From assembly GCF_014636295.1 (NCBI RefSeq), contig NZ_BMEC01000011.1:1-64000 (forward strand): DNA of 64,000 nt. The letters are read 5' to 3'. Shown piece after piece: positions 9,735 through 18,023 of this stretch. The stretch's first letter is position 1, and each line of letters starts with the position of its first letter. The position numbers and the translations under genes are program-made. This DNA is from Marivirga lumbricoides. Lineage in GTDB: Bacteria > Bacteroidota > Bacteroidia > Cytophagales > Cyclobacteriaceae. The notes below the pieces were generated by a model, which saw nothing but the letters and a program-made list of their open reading frames with translations, was not told the origin of the DNA and made no database searches.

Positions 9735-10865
9735 ATGAAATTTTTAAAGAAATTCCTAAAAGGCCTGCTCATTGTGCTGGCTTTTTTTATTATAGTATTT
9801 TATATGATCAAATACCTTCACCCTCCTATTGGCAAGGCTCCTGAACAGTCTGCCATGCAAGCCTCTGAGTATTACGCAAATGGTAAATTTCAGAATAGCA
9901 TTGAAACAGCCAGCGCAGATTTTAAGCAGATGCCTAAAATCTTAAAAGAATATTGGAATAGAAAGGCGGAGAAAAGTCCCACTGAAGCTTACCAATTTGA
10001 AGAAACAGGGAAAGAGAAATTGGAACAGGATACTAGCAACACAGTATATTTTAACTGGTTAGGCCACGCAGCTATTCTGATGTATAAAAATGGAAAATAC
10101 ATTCTTGCGGACCCGATGCTCTCTGAAAGAGCTTCTCCTTTTTCCTTTTTAGGACCCAAAAGGTTTAGCCCCTCTCCCATTGCAGCCGAGGATCTACCGG
10201 AATTGGAAGCAGTAGTAATTTCACATGATCATTATGACCACCTTGATTATGAAACGATAAAAAAAATAAAGGATAAAACGAAATATTTTTATGTTCCTTT
10301 AGGTGTAGCTTCTTCTCTGGAATATTGGGGTGTGCCGACAGAAAAAATTAAAGAATTTACCTGGTATGATAGCTTTCAACAGAGCGATAACATCAAAATT
10401 ACAGCCACCCCAGCCAGGCATTTCAGTGGCAGGCTGTTTAGTCAAAACAATACCTTCTGGGCATCCTGGGTGATTGAGTGGGGTGATGACAAAATTTATT
10501 TTGGTGGTGATACAGGCATTTTTGACAGATTTGCTGAAATTGATGAAAAATTAGGCCCATTCAACATCGCCTTCATGCCTATAGGCGCTTATAATGAGGC
10601 CTGGCACGATATCCACATGGATCCTGCTGAAGCAACCGATGCATTCCAGCAAATGCGGGCTGATAAATTGTATCCTATTCATTGGGGTACTTTCGATTTA
10701 GCTTTGCACAGTTGGTATGAGCCTATTCAAACTTTGCAATCAATTGCTCAAGCTAAAAATTTACCATTGATCAGCAACCCTCAGGGACAATGGTTTTCAG
10801 CAGAAGAAAATAATTTCGACTTTAATTGGTGGAGCCAATATTCCCGCATTTTAAATACGAAATGA
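9735..10865 (+). CDS. MBL-fold metallohydrolase, NAPE-PLD-like, membrane anchored
   Basis: A 376-residue protein. I chose ATG 9735 over the in-frame TTG at 9726 because it gives a compact KFLKKF n-region before the hydrophobic anchor (about residues 8-24). The metallo-beta-lactamase core starts at FNWLGHAAILMY, followed by DPMLSERASP and GPKRFSPSP. The zinc motif H-x-H-x-D-H is present as SHDHYDHLD, with later ligands in PARHFSG, FGGDTG and PIHWGTF. The GHA, DP-S-ERASP and GPKR motifs are typical of the N-acyl-phosphatidylethanolamine phospholipase D branch. A role in lipid hydrolysis at the envelope is inferred. Its stop overlaps the truC start by ATGA. Confidence 0.85.
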   Translation: MKFLKKFLKGLLIVLAFFIIVFYMIKYLHPPIGKAPEQSAMQASEYYANGKFQNSIETASADFKQMPKILKEYWNRKAEKSPTEAYQFEETGKEKLEQDTSNTVYFNWLGHAAILMYKNGKYILADPMLSERASPFSFLGPKRFSPSPIAAEDLPELEAVVISHDHYDHLDYETIKKIKDKTKYFYVPLGVASSLEYWGVPTEKIKEFTWYDSFQQSDNIKITATPARHFSGRLFSQNNTFWASWVIEWGDDKIYFGGDTGIFDRFAEIDEKLGPFNIAFMPIGAYNEAWHDIHMDPAEATDAFQQMRADKLYPIHWGTFDLALHSWYEPIQTLQSIAQAKNLPLISNPQGQWFSAEENNFDFNWWSQYSRILNTK

Positions 10866-11581
10866 TCGAATCTTTAGAAATTATTTACCAGGATGAGTAC
10901 ATGGTAGCAGTTAATAAGCCACATGGTTTATTAGTGCACAGAACCAAACTGGCTACCGAGGCCGATGAGTTTGCATTGCAGATATTACGGGATCAATTAA
11001 AGCAAAAAGTATATCCTGTTCATAGGATTGACAGAAAAACCTCGGGAATTTTACTTTTTGCACTTGATCAGGAGACAGAAAAGTTGCTAAATGCACTTTT
11101 TGCCGCCCAGGCTATAAAAAAGGAGTACCTGGCCATAGTTAGAGGTTATATTCCGGATGATGGGACTATTGATTATCCTCTCAAAAAAGAAAATGGAAGA
11201 CTGCAAGAAGCCGTTACACATTACAAAACATTAAGCAGGACAGAAATTGATGTTCCTCTTGGGCAGCATGCTACATCCAGGTATTCCCTGGTGGAAGTGA
11301 AGCCTGAAACCGGCAGAATGCATCAGATTAGAAAGCATTTAGCACATATTAATTACCCCATTATTGGAGACAGGCCTCATGGCTGTAACAAGCAAAATAA
11401 ACTGTTTAAGGAAAGGTGGGAAATGGATAAAATGATGCTCCATGCTTCTAAAATGCAGTTACAGCATCCTATTAATCGCAGAGAAATAACTATTGAGGCA
11501 AAAATTTCGGAAGAGTTTCAAAGAACTTTAAAGTTCTTGACTTTTGAAGGCGTAGATATACTGGAAACTAAAATTTCGTGA
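10862..11581 (+). CDS. truC: tRNA pseudouridine synthase C
   Basis: A 239-residue RluA-type pseudouridine synthase. The start is set at ATG 10862, which overlaps the previous stop as ATGA; an upstream in-frame start at 10826 would only add residues inside the preceding gene. The catalytic motif HRIDRKTSGILLF contains the invariant Asp, and RMHQIRKHLAHINYPIIGD is the usual C-terminal family block. The ending DRPHGCNKQN and the short length without an S4 domain favour TruC, which modifies U65 of tRNA, over RluA/C/D. Confidence 0.88.
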   Translation: MIESLEIIYQDEYMVAVNKPHGLLVHRTKLATEADEFALQILRDQLKQKVYPVHRIDRKTSGILLFALDQETEKLLNALFAAQAIKKEYLAIVRGYIPDDGTIDYPLKKENGRLQEAVTHYKTLSRTEIDVPLGQHATSRYSLVEVKPETGRMHQIRKHLAHINYPIIGDRPHGCNKQNKLFKERWEMDKMMLHASKMQLQHPINRREITIEAKISEEFQRTLKFLTFEGVDILETKIS

Positions 11582-11657
11582 GATTCTACTGGCATAAGCA
11601 GCATTTTTATTTCAAATTTGTAGATAGTTAGTAGTTTATTCCCTTAAAATAAAGACC

Positions 11658-12005
11658 ATGGGCAATAAAAATAAGAAAAACAGAGAGGGTATTATTTATT
11701 CAACCAGTGAGGATTTTGAATACCAGTATGATGAAGATCAGGAGCAGGAAACCCTGCCCCCACAGCAGCAAAACCTGAAGGTGCAACTAGATAAAAAAGC
11801 CCGTGGAGGCAAACAAGTAAGTTTGGTGAGCGGATTTGTAGGTACTGATGAAGACTTAAAAGACCTGGGGAAGCTTCTCAAATCAAAATGTGGTGTTGGA
11901 GGAAGTGCCAAAGAGGGTGAAATACTTATTCAGGGAGATTTCAGAGATAAATTAGTTGAACTCTTACAAAAGGAAGGTTACAAAGTAAAAAGAGTAGGTG
12001 GTTGA
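11658..12005 (+). CDS. yciH: SUI1/eIF1-family translation initiation factor
   Basis: A 115-residue protein. Residues about 1-45 are charged and probably disordered (an Asp/Glu/Gln-rich stretch). The SUI1 domain follows: [11 protein letters not shown], then [19 protein letters not shown] and [18 protein letters not shown]. The CGVGGSAK loop is the family signature. Homologues such as E. coli YciH can act on initiation-complex fidelity in vitro; the in vivo role in Bacteroidota is unclear. Confidence 0.9.
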   Translation: MGNKNKKNREGIIYSTSEDFEYQYDEDQEQETLPPQQQNLKVQLDKKARGGKQVSLVSGFVGTDEDLKDLGKLLKSKCGVGGSAKEGEILIQGDFRDKLVELLQKEGYKVKRVGG

Positions 12006-12112
12006 GGCAACCTATAAATAACAAACATTTAATGCTCTACATCTGTTAATCAGAGAACTATTCACAGCAGTATGCGTGAAATATGAGTAGTTAAATAAAC
12101 TACCTGCAATGA

Positions 12113-12607
12113 ATGCTTAAATTTCTTCGACATCAAAAAAATAAATACTGGTTTCGCCTGAAGCGGTATTTGATGAACATCCTGAAGTCGAACAAATCAG
12201 ATCATACTATCGCATGGAGCTACTCCCTCGGCACATTCATTGCTGTATTTCCTACCCCCGGCTTCAGCACTTTCATCGGTTTAGGGCTTATTGCAATTTT
12301 TCGCCAAATTAATAAAATGGCAGTTTTATTGGCCATGGTTGTTTGGAATGCAGTTACCGTAGTACCCGTTTATTGGTTCAGCTTTAAAATAGGACAAAAT
12401 TTGGCTTTAACTGATGAAACTACCCTCTTTCGGTTTGAATGGGCAAACAATTTATTACAATACTTCAAGGATTTTATAGTCGGAAATCTTTTTATTACTA
12501 TTCCTATCTCCATCTTAAGCTATTTTATTGCCAAGGCATTACTCAAGAAGTCGCGAATAGCAAGGGAAAAAAGGTCGAATGCGAAGTTAAAGGCAGTAGA
12601 CAAATAG
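12113..12607 (+). CDS. DUF2062 membrane protein
   Basis: A 164-residue protein with a basic N-terminus and the DUF2062 core: SLGTFIAVFPTPGFSTFIGL (about 40-59), then helices near 60-75, 80-97 and 125-147. The motif G-x-F-x-x-x-x-P-x-P-G is diagnostic of the family. DUF2062 proteins are small inner-membrane proteins of unknown function, sometimes fused to glycosyltransferases. The C-terminus is Lys/Arg-rich and cytoplasmic by the positive-inside rule. Confidence 0.85.
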   Translation: MLKFLRHQKNKYWFRLKRYLMNILKSNKSDHTIAWSYSLGTFIAVFPTPGFSTFIGLGLIAIFRQINKMAVLLAMVVWNAVTVVPVYWFSFKIGQNLALTDETTLFRFEWANNLLQYFKDFIVGNLFITIPISILSYFIAKALLKKSRIAREKRSNAKLKAVDK

Positions 12608-12640
12608 CTATTTATAGCCATTGAAATTGCTAACATACTT

Positions 12641-13050
12641 TCGTCCTGATGGAGTTTAAGAGGGATTTTTAGAGTCTAGAATCTAGAGTCTAGGGTCAAG
12701 GGTCTAGATTCTAGAGCATGGAGCGTGGAATCTTGAATGAAATCATCGAGTATATACTAAATAGTAAGATTACAAGTAAGTACATCTCATATTCATTTGT
12801 TAGAATCTTAACCTCGTAGAGGTGATATTTTGGTAACCTTGCCTAATACCAATACCAAATCCCTGTAAGGGCGACATTTTAATTCATCCATGTAGAATCA
12901 TTTCTCTCTAAAATGATGTATAATACTGTCATCCCTACGGGATTATTCTATCTGCGCAATTGAAACTAACATAATTCCACCCAGATGGGGCTTAAGTGGA
13001 TTGTAGAATCAAGAGTCTAAGGTCTAGAATCTAGAGTCTAGAGTCTATTA
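12641..13050. repeat. Compound intergenic repeat with TCTAGA blocks and hairpin units
   Basis: This non-coding stretch lies inside a 590-base gap (12608-13197). Two blocks of degenerate TCTAGAGTCTAGAATC units lie at 12671-12716 and 13003-13048. Each is preceded by a related sequence of the form GATGG-G-TTAAG-GGAT (about 12649-12668 and 12983-13002), so the outer parts form an imperfect direct repeat. Between them lie CTCGTAGAGGTGATATTTTGG (about 12812-12832, first 20 bases diagnostic) and CCTGTAAGGGCGACATTTTA (about 12862-12881), and an inverted relative GTCATCCCTACGGGAT (about 12929-12944). They look like dispersed REP-type hairpin units. No gene is visible here. Confidence 0.6.
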
Positions 13051-13197
13051 TATAGAGCCTGTAGCACCAGCAACACCCGAAAAAAGCTAAAAATCAGTTA
13101 GTTATATGATTTAAATCATCATTTGTAATAGAGATTCAATCTATATTTAAAGTATAAGAATGAAGAAATTAACCATTCACCTTAAATAACAGATGCC

Positions 13198-14043
13198 ATG
13201 ATTAAGCGAATCCTAATACCCACCGACTTTTCAGAATGTTCCATCAATGCCTTAAAATATGCTGTCCAATTAGCAGAAAAGATTAATATTGATGAAATCC
13301 TTATTCTACATGCTTATGCTGTCCCACTATCCTATAGTGATCTCAATATCTCATATGACCTAAGTGATACAGCAGAAGCTATAGAGAAGGATATAGACAA
13401 AGAGTTTAGCTTACTGGAGCAAAAGATTCCTGAATTAAAAAACATAAAGTACCATAAAGTGAAAATAGATCACTATTTAAATGATGCTATTCTTTCAGTT
13501 TGCTTAAAAACAAATATAGACCTGATTATTATGGGTACACAGGGAGCTAGCGGAATAGATGAGGTAGTGCTAGGAACTAATGCCCACAGAATTATTAAAA
13601 GCCAGATTTGCCCAGTGCTGGTAGTGCCGGAAGATGCAAAATTTACAGGGATGCGGAATATAGCACTCTCCAGTGATTACAAGGGTCTCATGTCAGAACT
13701 GCTTTATCCTTTAAAGGCACTCCGCTATGCTTTTGGTGCTACAGTGCACGTCATTCATATTAGCAAAAAAGATCATTTGGAAGGTGAGAAAGCCGAAGCT
13801 GCTAAAAGTCTGGAACTTCACCTCAAAGATTTGCCTCACCAATTCCATTTTATGAAAGATGAAGATATCGAATTTGCACTGGAGAATTTTGCCCAGAAAA
13901 AGAACATTGATCTACTGGTAATCTACCCCAGAAAAAAAGGATTGTTTGAAAGAATATTTGGTAAAAGTGAAAGCAAATCCATTATCTTTCACAGTAAAAT
14001 ACCGCTTTTAGCGCTTTCACCTTATAAAAAAGCAAAGCACTGA
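13198..14043 (+). CDS. Universal stress protein, tandem UspA domains
   Basis: A 281-residue protein made of two Usp folds. Domain 1 (residues 1-142) begins IKRILIPTDFSECSINALKY and ends with the ATP-binding pattern G-x2-G-x9-G visible in GTQGASGIDEVVLGTN. Domain 2 (about 150-275) begins NIALSSDYKGLMSELL, but its C-terminal loop (YPRKKGLFERIFGKSES) departs from the ATP-binding pattern. Tandem Usp proteins with one active and one degenerate domain are common in Bacteroidota. It probably acts in a cytosolic stress response. Confidence 0.9.
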   Translation: MIKRILIPTDFSECSINALKYAVQLAEKINIDEILILHAYAVPLSYSDLNISYDLSDTAEAIEKDIDKEFSLLEQKIPELKNIKYHKVKIDHYLNDAILSVCLKTNIDLIIMGTQGASGIDEVVLGTNAHRIIKSQICPVLVVPEDAKFTGMRNIALSSDYKGLMSELLYPLKALRYAFGATVHVIHISKKDHLEGEKAEAAKSLELHLKDLPHQFHFMKDEDIEFALENFAQKKNIDLLVIYPRKKGLFERIFGKSESKSIIFHSKIPLLALSPYKKAKH

Positions 14044-14066
14044 GTTTCGTTAATTAAATGTAAAAC

Positions 14067-15353
14067 CTACTCTACCAATGCACCCGCTATTGTGGCAGTC
14101 ATCATACAAGCAAGGGTGGCTGCCAATAAGGCGCGCATTCCTAATTTAGAAAGATTACCCTGCTGATTTGGCGCCATACTGCCTATACCTCCTACCTGAA
14201 TGGCAATTGAGCTGAAATTGGAGAAACCACACAATGCATAGGTAGCTATGATAATGGATTTCTCAGAAAGCATATTTTCCGCTTTTAAATCAGCCAGGCT
14301 TAAATATGCGACAAATTCATTGATAACTGTTTTTTGACCGAGTAAACTACCTACTGCTAAAGTATCACCCCATTCTACTCCCATTGCAAAAGCAAAGAGC
14401 CGGAAGGCCTGGCCCAGTATATACTCAAGGCTAAAACTGGTAAAAGTACCATCTGTAGAAGAATTAACCAATGAATTTAAACCTGTAATTTCGCCTATTA
14501 CATTACCGAGAAAATAATTAAGGGCAGCAATTACAGCAATAAATGCCAATAACATTCCGCCAATATTTAATGCAAGTTTTAAACCATCTGCAGCACCTTG
14601 AGAAAGGGCATCAATTAAATTCACTCCTAGTTTATCACTGCTTACCTGTAGCTTATCATCAATCTGACCAGGGTTCACTTCCGGAATTAAAATTTTAGCA
14701 ATCACTATGGCGGCAGGTGCATTCATGATAGAAGCACTTAACAAATAGGACGCAAAGCGCGACTGTTGAACGGGGTCATCTCCTCCTAAAAATGCCACAT
14801 ATCCGGCTAAAACTCCCCCGGCAATGGTAGCCATACCCCCTGTCATTAAGCACATTAACTCAGAACGTGTCATGTTCGGCACAAATGGCCTCACGAGTAA
14901 AGGTGCTTCAGTTTGCCCTAAAAATATATTACCAGCTGCAGAGAGGCTTTCCGCTCCTGATAGACGCATGGTTCGGGACATTATCCAGGCAATGCCAAAC
15001 ACCACTTTTTGTAAAACTCCTAAATAATAAAGCCCTGCGGTAACAGTGGAAAAGAAAATAACAGTGGGTAAAACCTGGAAAGCAAAGATAAATCCGAAGG
15101 AATCTCCCGCTAAATCCCCGAAAAGGAAGCGAGCGCCATCTTTTGAAAATCCGAGAAAAATAACAAATGCATCAGATACTTTCTTAAACAGCACCTCTAC
15201 AAAGGGTACTTTAGTAATTAATAGTCCGAAAATAATCTGCAGCAACAATCCGGTGGCCACCAGACGCCAATCAATCTTCCTTTTGTTCACTGAAAAGAGG
15301 TAGGCAAACCCCACCAAGACCAGCAATCCTATAAGCCCACGTATATAATCCAT
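14067..15353 (-). CDS. Concentrative nucleoside transporter (NupC/CNT family)
   Basis: A 428-residue inner-membrane protein with about ten hydrophobic segments that imports nucleosides with cations. Family motifs are clear: FLGQTEAPLLVRPFVPNMTRSE (first 19 residues diagnostic), the gate segment SIMNAPAAIVIAKILIPE, and near the C-terminus CGFSNFSSIAIQVGGIGSMA. Length and N-terminus (MDYIRGLIGLLVLVGFAYLF) fit the family. The gene is divergent from rsmE across about 230 bases. Confidence 0.92.
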   Translation of the reverse strand: MDYIRGLIGLLVLVGFAYLFSVNKRKIDWRLVATGLLLQIIFGLLITKVPFVEVLFKKVSDAFVIFLGFSKDGARFLFGDLAGDSFGFIFAFQVLPTVIFFSTVTAGLYYLGVLQKVVFGIAWIMSRTMRLSGAESLSAAGNIFLGQTEAPLLVRPFVPNMTRSELMCLMTGGMATIAGGVLAGYVAFLGGDDPVQQSRFASYLLSASIMNAPAAIVIAKILIPEVNPGQIDDKLQVSSDKLGVNLIDALSQGAADGLKLALNIGGMLLAFIAVIAALNYFLGNVIGEITGLNSLVNSSTDGTFTSFSLEYILGQAFRLFAFAMGVEWGDTLAVGSLLGQKTVINEFVAYLSLADLKAENMLSEKSIIIATYALCGFSNFSSIAIQVGGIGSMAPNQQGNLSKLGMRALLAATLACMMTATIAGALVE

Positions 15354-15587
15354 AAAATATTTTCCAAAGGCACAAAAATAAAGGAATAAGCCTAATTAAA
15401 AAATGTATTCCCGGAAAGAGTAGCATGTAATAGTTACAGCAAAAGGATTTTCACCTAATTTAATTTACCACGGTTAACGTGATTTCATTCCTTGTGGATA
15501 TAAAAGTATATTCCATTATAGCTGTATTTTGGCAGAAATGTGTCCTATTACGTAAAGCAGGATCATAAATTTTCCTTAATTTTGAGA

Positions 15588-16277
15588 ATGATTTTATTTT
15601 ATCAACCTCTGTTACCGGAGATTCAATACCTGGACCTTGAAGAATCAAAGCATTGTGTAAAAGTGCTACGGAAACAAAGCGGAGACATTATACATATAGT
15701 GGACGGGAAAGGCTCTTTCTATGAAGCAGAGATAACCGTAGCCAGTCATAAGAAATGCGAGTTTATAGTAAAAAGCAAACAACAGGATACTAGCCACAGT
15801 TTCAAAAGACATATTGCCATCTCTCCTACCAAAAATCTTGATAGAATGGAGTGGTTCGTAGAAAAAGCAGTGGAATTAGGGGTAGATGAGATCAGTTTTC
15901 TTAATTGCTACCATTCCGAAAGAAAAGTACTAAAATTAGATAGGCTGGAGAAAAAAGCCATCAGCGCCATGAAGCAATCGGTGAAAGCAAATCTACCGAA
16001 GCTGCACGAGATAGAGAATTTTAGCCCATTTGTCAAAAATCAGCCTGCTGAAATTAAATGCATCGCATTTGTAGATTTTCACAACCCAGTGCATTTTAAA
16101 GATAAACTGAAGGCGGAAAAAGAAACCCTCATTTTAATTGGGCCTGAAGGAGATTTCAGTGATGAAGAAGTAAAGGAAGCAGAGAGTTATGGTTTCGAAA
16201 AAGTAAGCCTGGGAAGCAGTCGCCTCAGAACAGAAACTGCCGGAATTGCTGCTGTACATTTGATGAATTTAATGTGA
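15588..16277 (+). CDS. rsmE: 16S rRNA (uracil-1498-N3)-methyltransferase
   Basis: A 229-residue SPOUT methyltransferase. I chose ATG 15588 (MILFYQPLLPE) because RsmE proteins begin close to this point; the in-frame GTG at 15540 would add 16 unrelated residues. The PUA-like N-domain carries HCVKVLRKQSGD. The SPOUT signature is intact: LIGPEGDFSDEEV and then VSLGSSRLRTETAGIAAVH. The protein methylates helix 44 of the small ribosomal subunit RNA. Confidence 0.93.
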   Translation: MILFYQPLLPEIQYLDLEESKHCVKVLRKQSGDIIHIVDGKGSFYEAEITVASHKKCEFIVKSKQQDTSHSFKRHIAISPTKNLDRMEWFVEKAVELGVDEISFLNCYHSERKVLKLDRLEKKAISAMKQSVKANLPKLHEIENFSPFVKNQPAEIKCIAFVDFHNPVHFKDKLKAEKETLILIGPEGDFSDEEVKEAESYGFEKVSLGSSRLRTETAGIAAVHLMNLM

Positions 16278-16439
16278 GATATTAGATTCAAGATACAGTA
16301 ACCTGGAAAAAAGAGCGTAGAAACTGGATGATATAATTAGATATTGAAGCTAGATTTTGAACAAGAGAAAATTTATATTTCCAGAACCCCATCGCCCCTT
16401 CCCTCCAATTATTCTTGCACTAATACACTAATGAATTAA

Positions 16440-16545
16440 AAACTACTTTTCCTATCCAATTTCTGATTAACTAGTTACTAATTAACTAATTACTATTCCC
16501 TAATTTCTAATTAACCAATTCCTATTTCCTAATATAACTAATTCA
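16440..16545. repeat. Low-complexity ACTAATTA-type repeats
   Basis: Between rsmE and the lipoprotein gene the sequence repeats variants of TTAACTAATTACTA and CCAATTCCTATTTCCTAAT several times. The repeat is short, AT-rich and imperfect. No coding or RNA feature is apparent. Confidence 0.4.
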
Positions 16546-16920
16546 ATTCCCAAACCTTTCCACTAAGTCCGTACCTGATGACAGACTTTCAATTTCCAGT
16601 TGCCCTTGTGTAATCGTATTCACTTCGAAAAATTCAGGGCTGGCTGACTCCCATACGAAAGCTACAGTATCAGTAGGTAAAAGAGAAGAAGAACCGGGTG
16701 AAGGTATAAACCAGTAACCTTTTAAAGTATCCGTTTCAGTGGCGCACGTTGCTACTTTATTCACATACCAAAGGCTATTATTATCACTTGTATTTGAAGT
16801 GTAATTAAAAATCAATTGTCTGTCAACCTCACAAGTATCTAACGCAAGTGTTTCGCCATCTACTATTCTTCTTTGAAGAGTCCATTTCTTTTCAATGGCG
16901 AAAGACAATAATTTTTCTAA
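16543..16920 (-). pseudogene. Second repeat of a lipoprotein, cut off by an in-frame stop
   Basis: This frame continues directly from the stop codon of the gene at 16921-17415 without a shift and runs to TAA at 16543. It encodes about 125 residues that match the upstream protein domain for domain: KKWTLQRRIVDGE versus QKIWLLEERVLMGE, QLIFNYTS versus HLIFNFTS, SLWYVN in both, DTLKGYWFIP versus DTLKGIWYIP, and VAFVWES versus VVFVWDS. It has no signal peptide and its only usable start is an internal TTG (16908), so it is best read as the detached C-terminal half of one two-repeat lipoprotein. Alternatively it is expressed by readthrough. Confidence 0.65.
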
Positions 16921-17415
16921 TTAATGTACTCTCAAACCTTCATATTCTTTATCAGCTACGAAGCTTTCAGTTAAGCTATCGTTAGGTGAAATACTTTCTA
17001 CAGAAAGCTCGATAGGGCTAATGGTGCTTAAATGAAAAAAGGCCGTATCGACAGAATCCCAAACAAATACTACTGTATCAGTAGCTGCAAATGCATTATT
17101 AAGTAATGGTATATACCAAATACCTTTTAATGTATCATTTTGCGCATTACATTCCTTATTATAATTCACATACCATAGACTGTCACTATCAGTAGCGCTG
17201 CTGGTAAAATTGAAAATCAGATGGCGGGCATTTTCGCAATTGTCAAGCTCTACAACCTCTCCCATTAGCACTCTTTCTTCCAATAACCATATTTTTTGAT
17301 CCCCTTGTGAAAGTAGGCGTTGAACATGCCCCCTTCTAAAGCCTTCAAATTTGGCTTCATCAGGTAAGCAGGATGTACATATAATCAATAGTAATAACAG
17401 GTTAAGCTTATTCAT
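16921..17415 (-). CDS. Lipoprotein, first half of a duplicated-domain protein
   Basis: A 164-residue protein. A lipoprotein signal peptide is visible (MNKLNLLLLLIICTSC, lipid-attachment Cys at 16). One domain of about 130 residues follows, with paired cysteines (in DNCENA and KECNAQ), SLWYVN and TVVFVWDS. The domain family is not recognised. The reading frame stops with TAA at 16921-16923 and then continues as a second copy of the same domain, so this may be the truncated product of an originally longer gene (about 290 residues). It is probably anchored in the outer membrane or periplasm. Confidence 0.7.
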   Translation of the reverse strand: MNKLNLLLLLIICTSCLPDEAKFEGFRRGHVQRLLSQGDQKIWLLEERVLMGEVVELDNCENARHLIFNFTSSATDSDSLWYVNYNKECNAQNDTLKGIWYIPLLNNAFAATDTVVFVWDSVDTAFFHLSTISPIELSVESISPNDSLTESFVADKEYEGLRVH

Positions 17416-18023
17416 GGGGCAAATATATCTATTAAAATCACAAGATGAAACGACAGTATAACGTGTAGCTTAATGAATAAATTATTATTGATCATTCAAC
17501 TGCTATTGACCAGCATTAATTCATCAAATTTTTTAGTACGAATTGCTATTGTAAAAAAACGGTTTTTTGAAGAAATTCTCTCAGAGAAGCATGTAATAAA
17601 ACCGAAACTATTGATCCTATATTACTATAGCCGATCTTGTATATTTGCGCATTCATTCAGAGGTTTCGGTAAATCCATTGCTTTATTTTATTACGTAACG
17701 CTTTGTAATATTTACGAGACAAAAGCAATAATTAACAAATGTATGTAAATCAGAGGCTTTATTTTCATAACTAATTATATTTAAAATATCACTTTTTGAA
17801 TAATTTAGTCGATTAAGCAAATGTAATCTTCGATAAACATCTTCTTTTATGTTATTAAATATTCGTCATATGTTTGTACTGTAAGATATGAATTGTGTGT
17901 AGATGACCCTTAAGGTAAAAACGATTGATGAAGCATAAATATAGAAAGAGCGCCATATCAGAAGTTGTAAATCCCAATTCGGTTGTCACAAATACATTAA
18001 AAAAGCTATCACTATAATAACCT
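17416..18023. other. Long AT-rich leader region before the giant adhesin gene
   Basis: This 608-base gap separates the lipoprotein from the adhesin. A 91-codon open frame at 17473-17748 has no recognisable protein features and I do not call it. Two TAnnTTTG matches occur: TATATTTG near 17644 and TATGTTTG at 17869-17876. I see nothing else that I can support. Confidence 0.5.
17869..17876 (+). promoter_or_regulatory. Possible -7 element for the adhesin operon
   Basis: TATGTTTG fits TAnnTTTG, 148 bases before the adhesin ATG. No good -33 element is seen, so the call is tentative; it would give a long 5' leader. Confidence 0.35.

Noticed and set aside
14824-15303. Plus-strand frames antisense to the nucleoside transporter
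   Set aside because: Lys/Pro-rich products typical of the reverse complement of a membrane protein gene; no motif.
17473-17748. A 91-codon plus-strand frame in front of the adhesin gene
   Set aside because: The product has no coherent motif or domain, the frame covers AT-rich leader DNA, and it contains possible promoter sequences.
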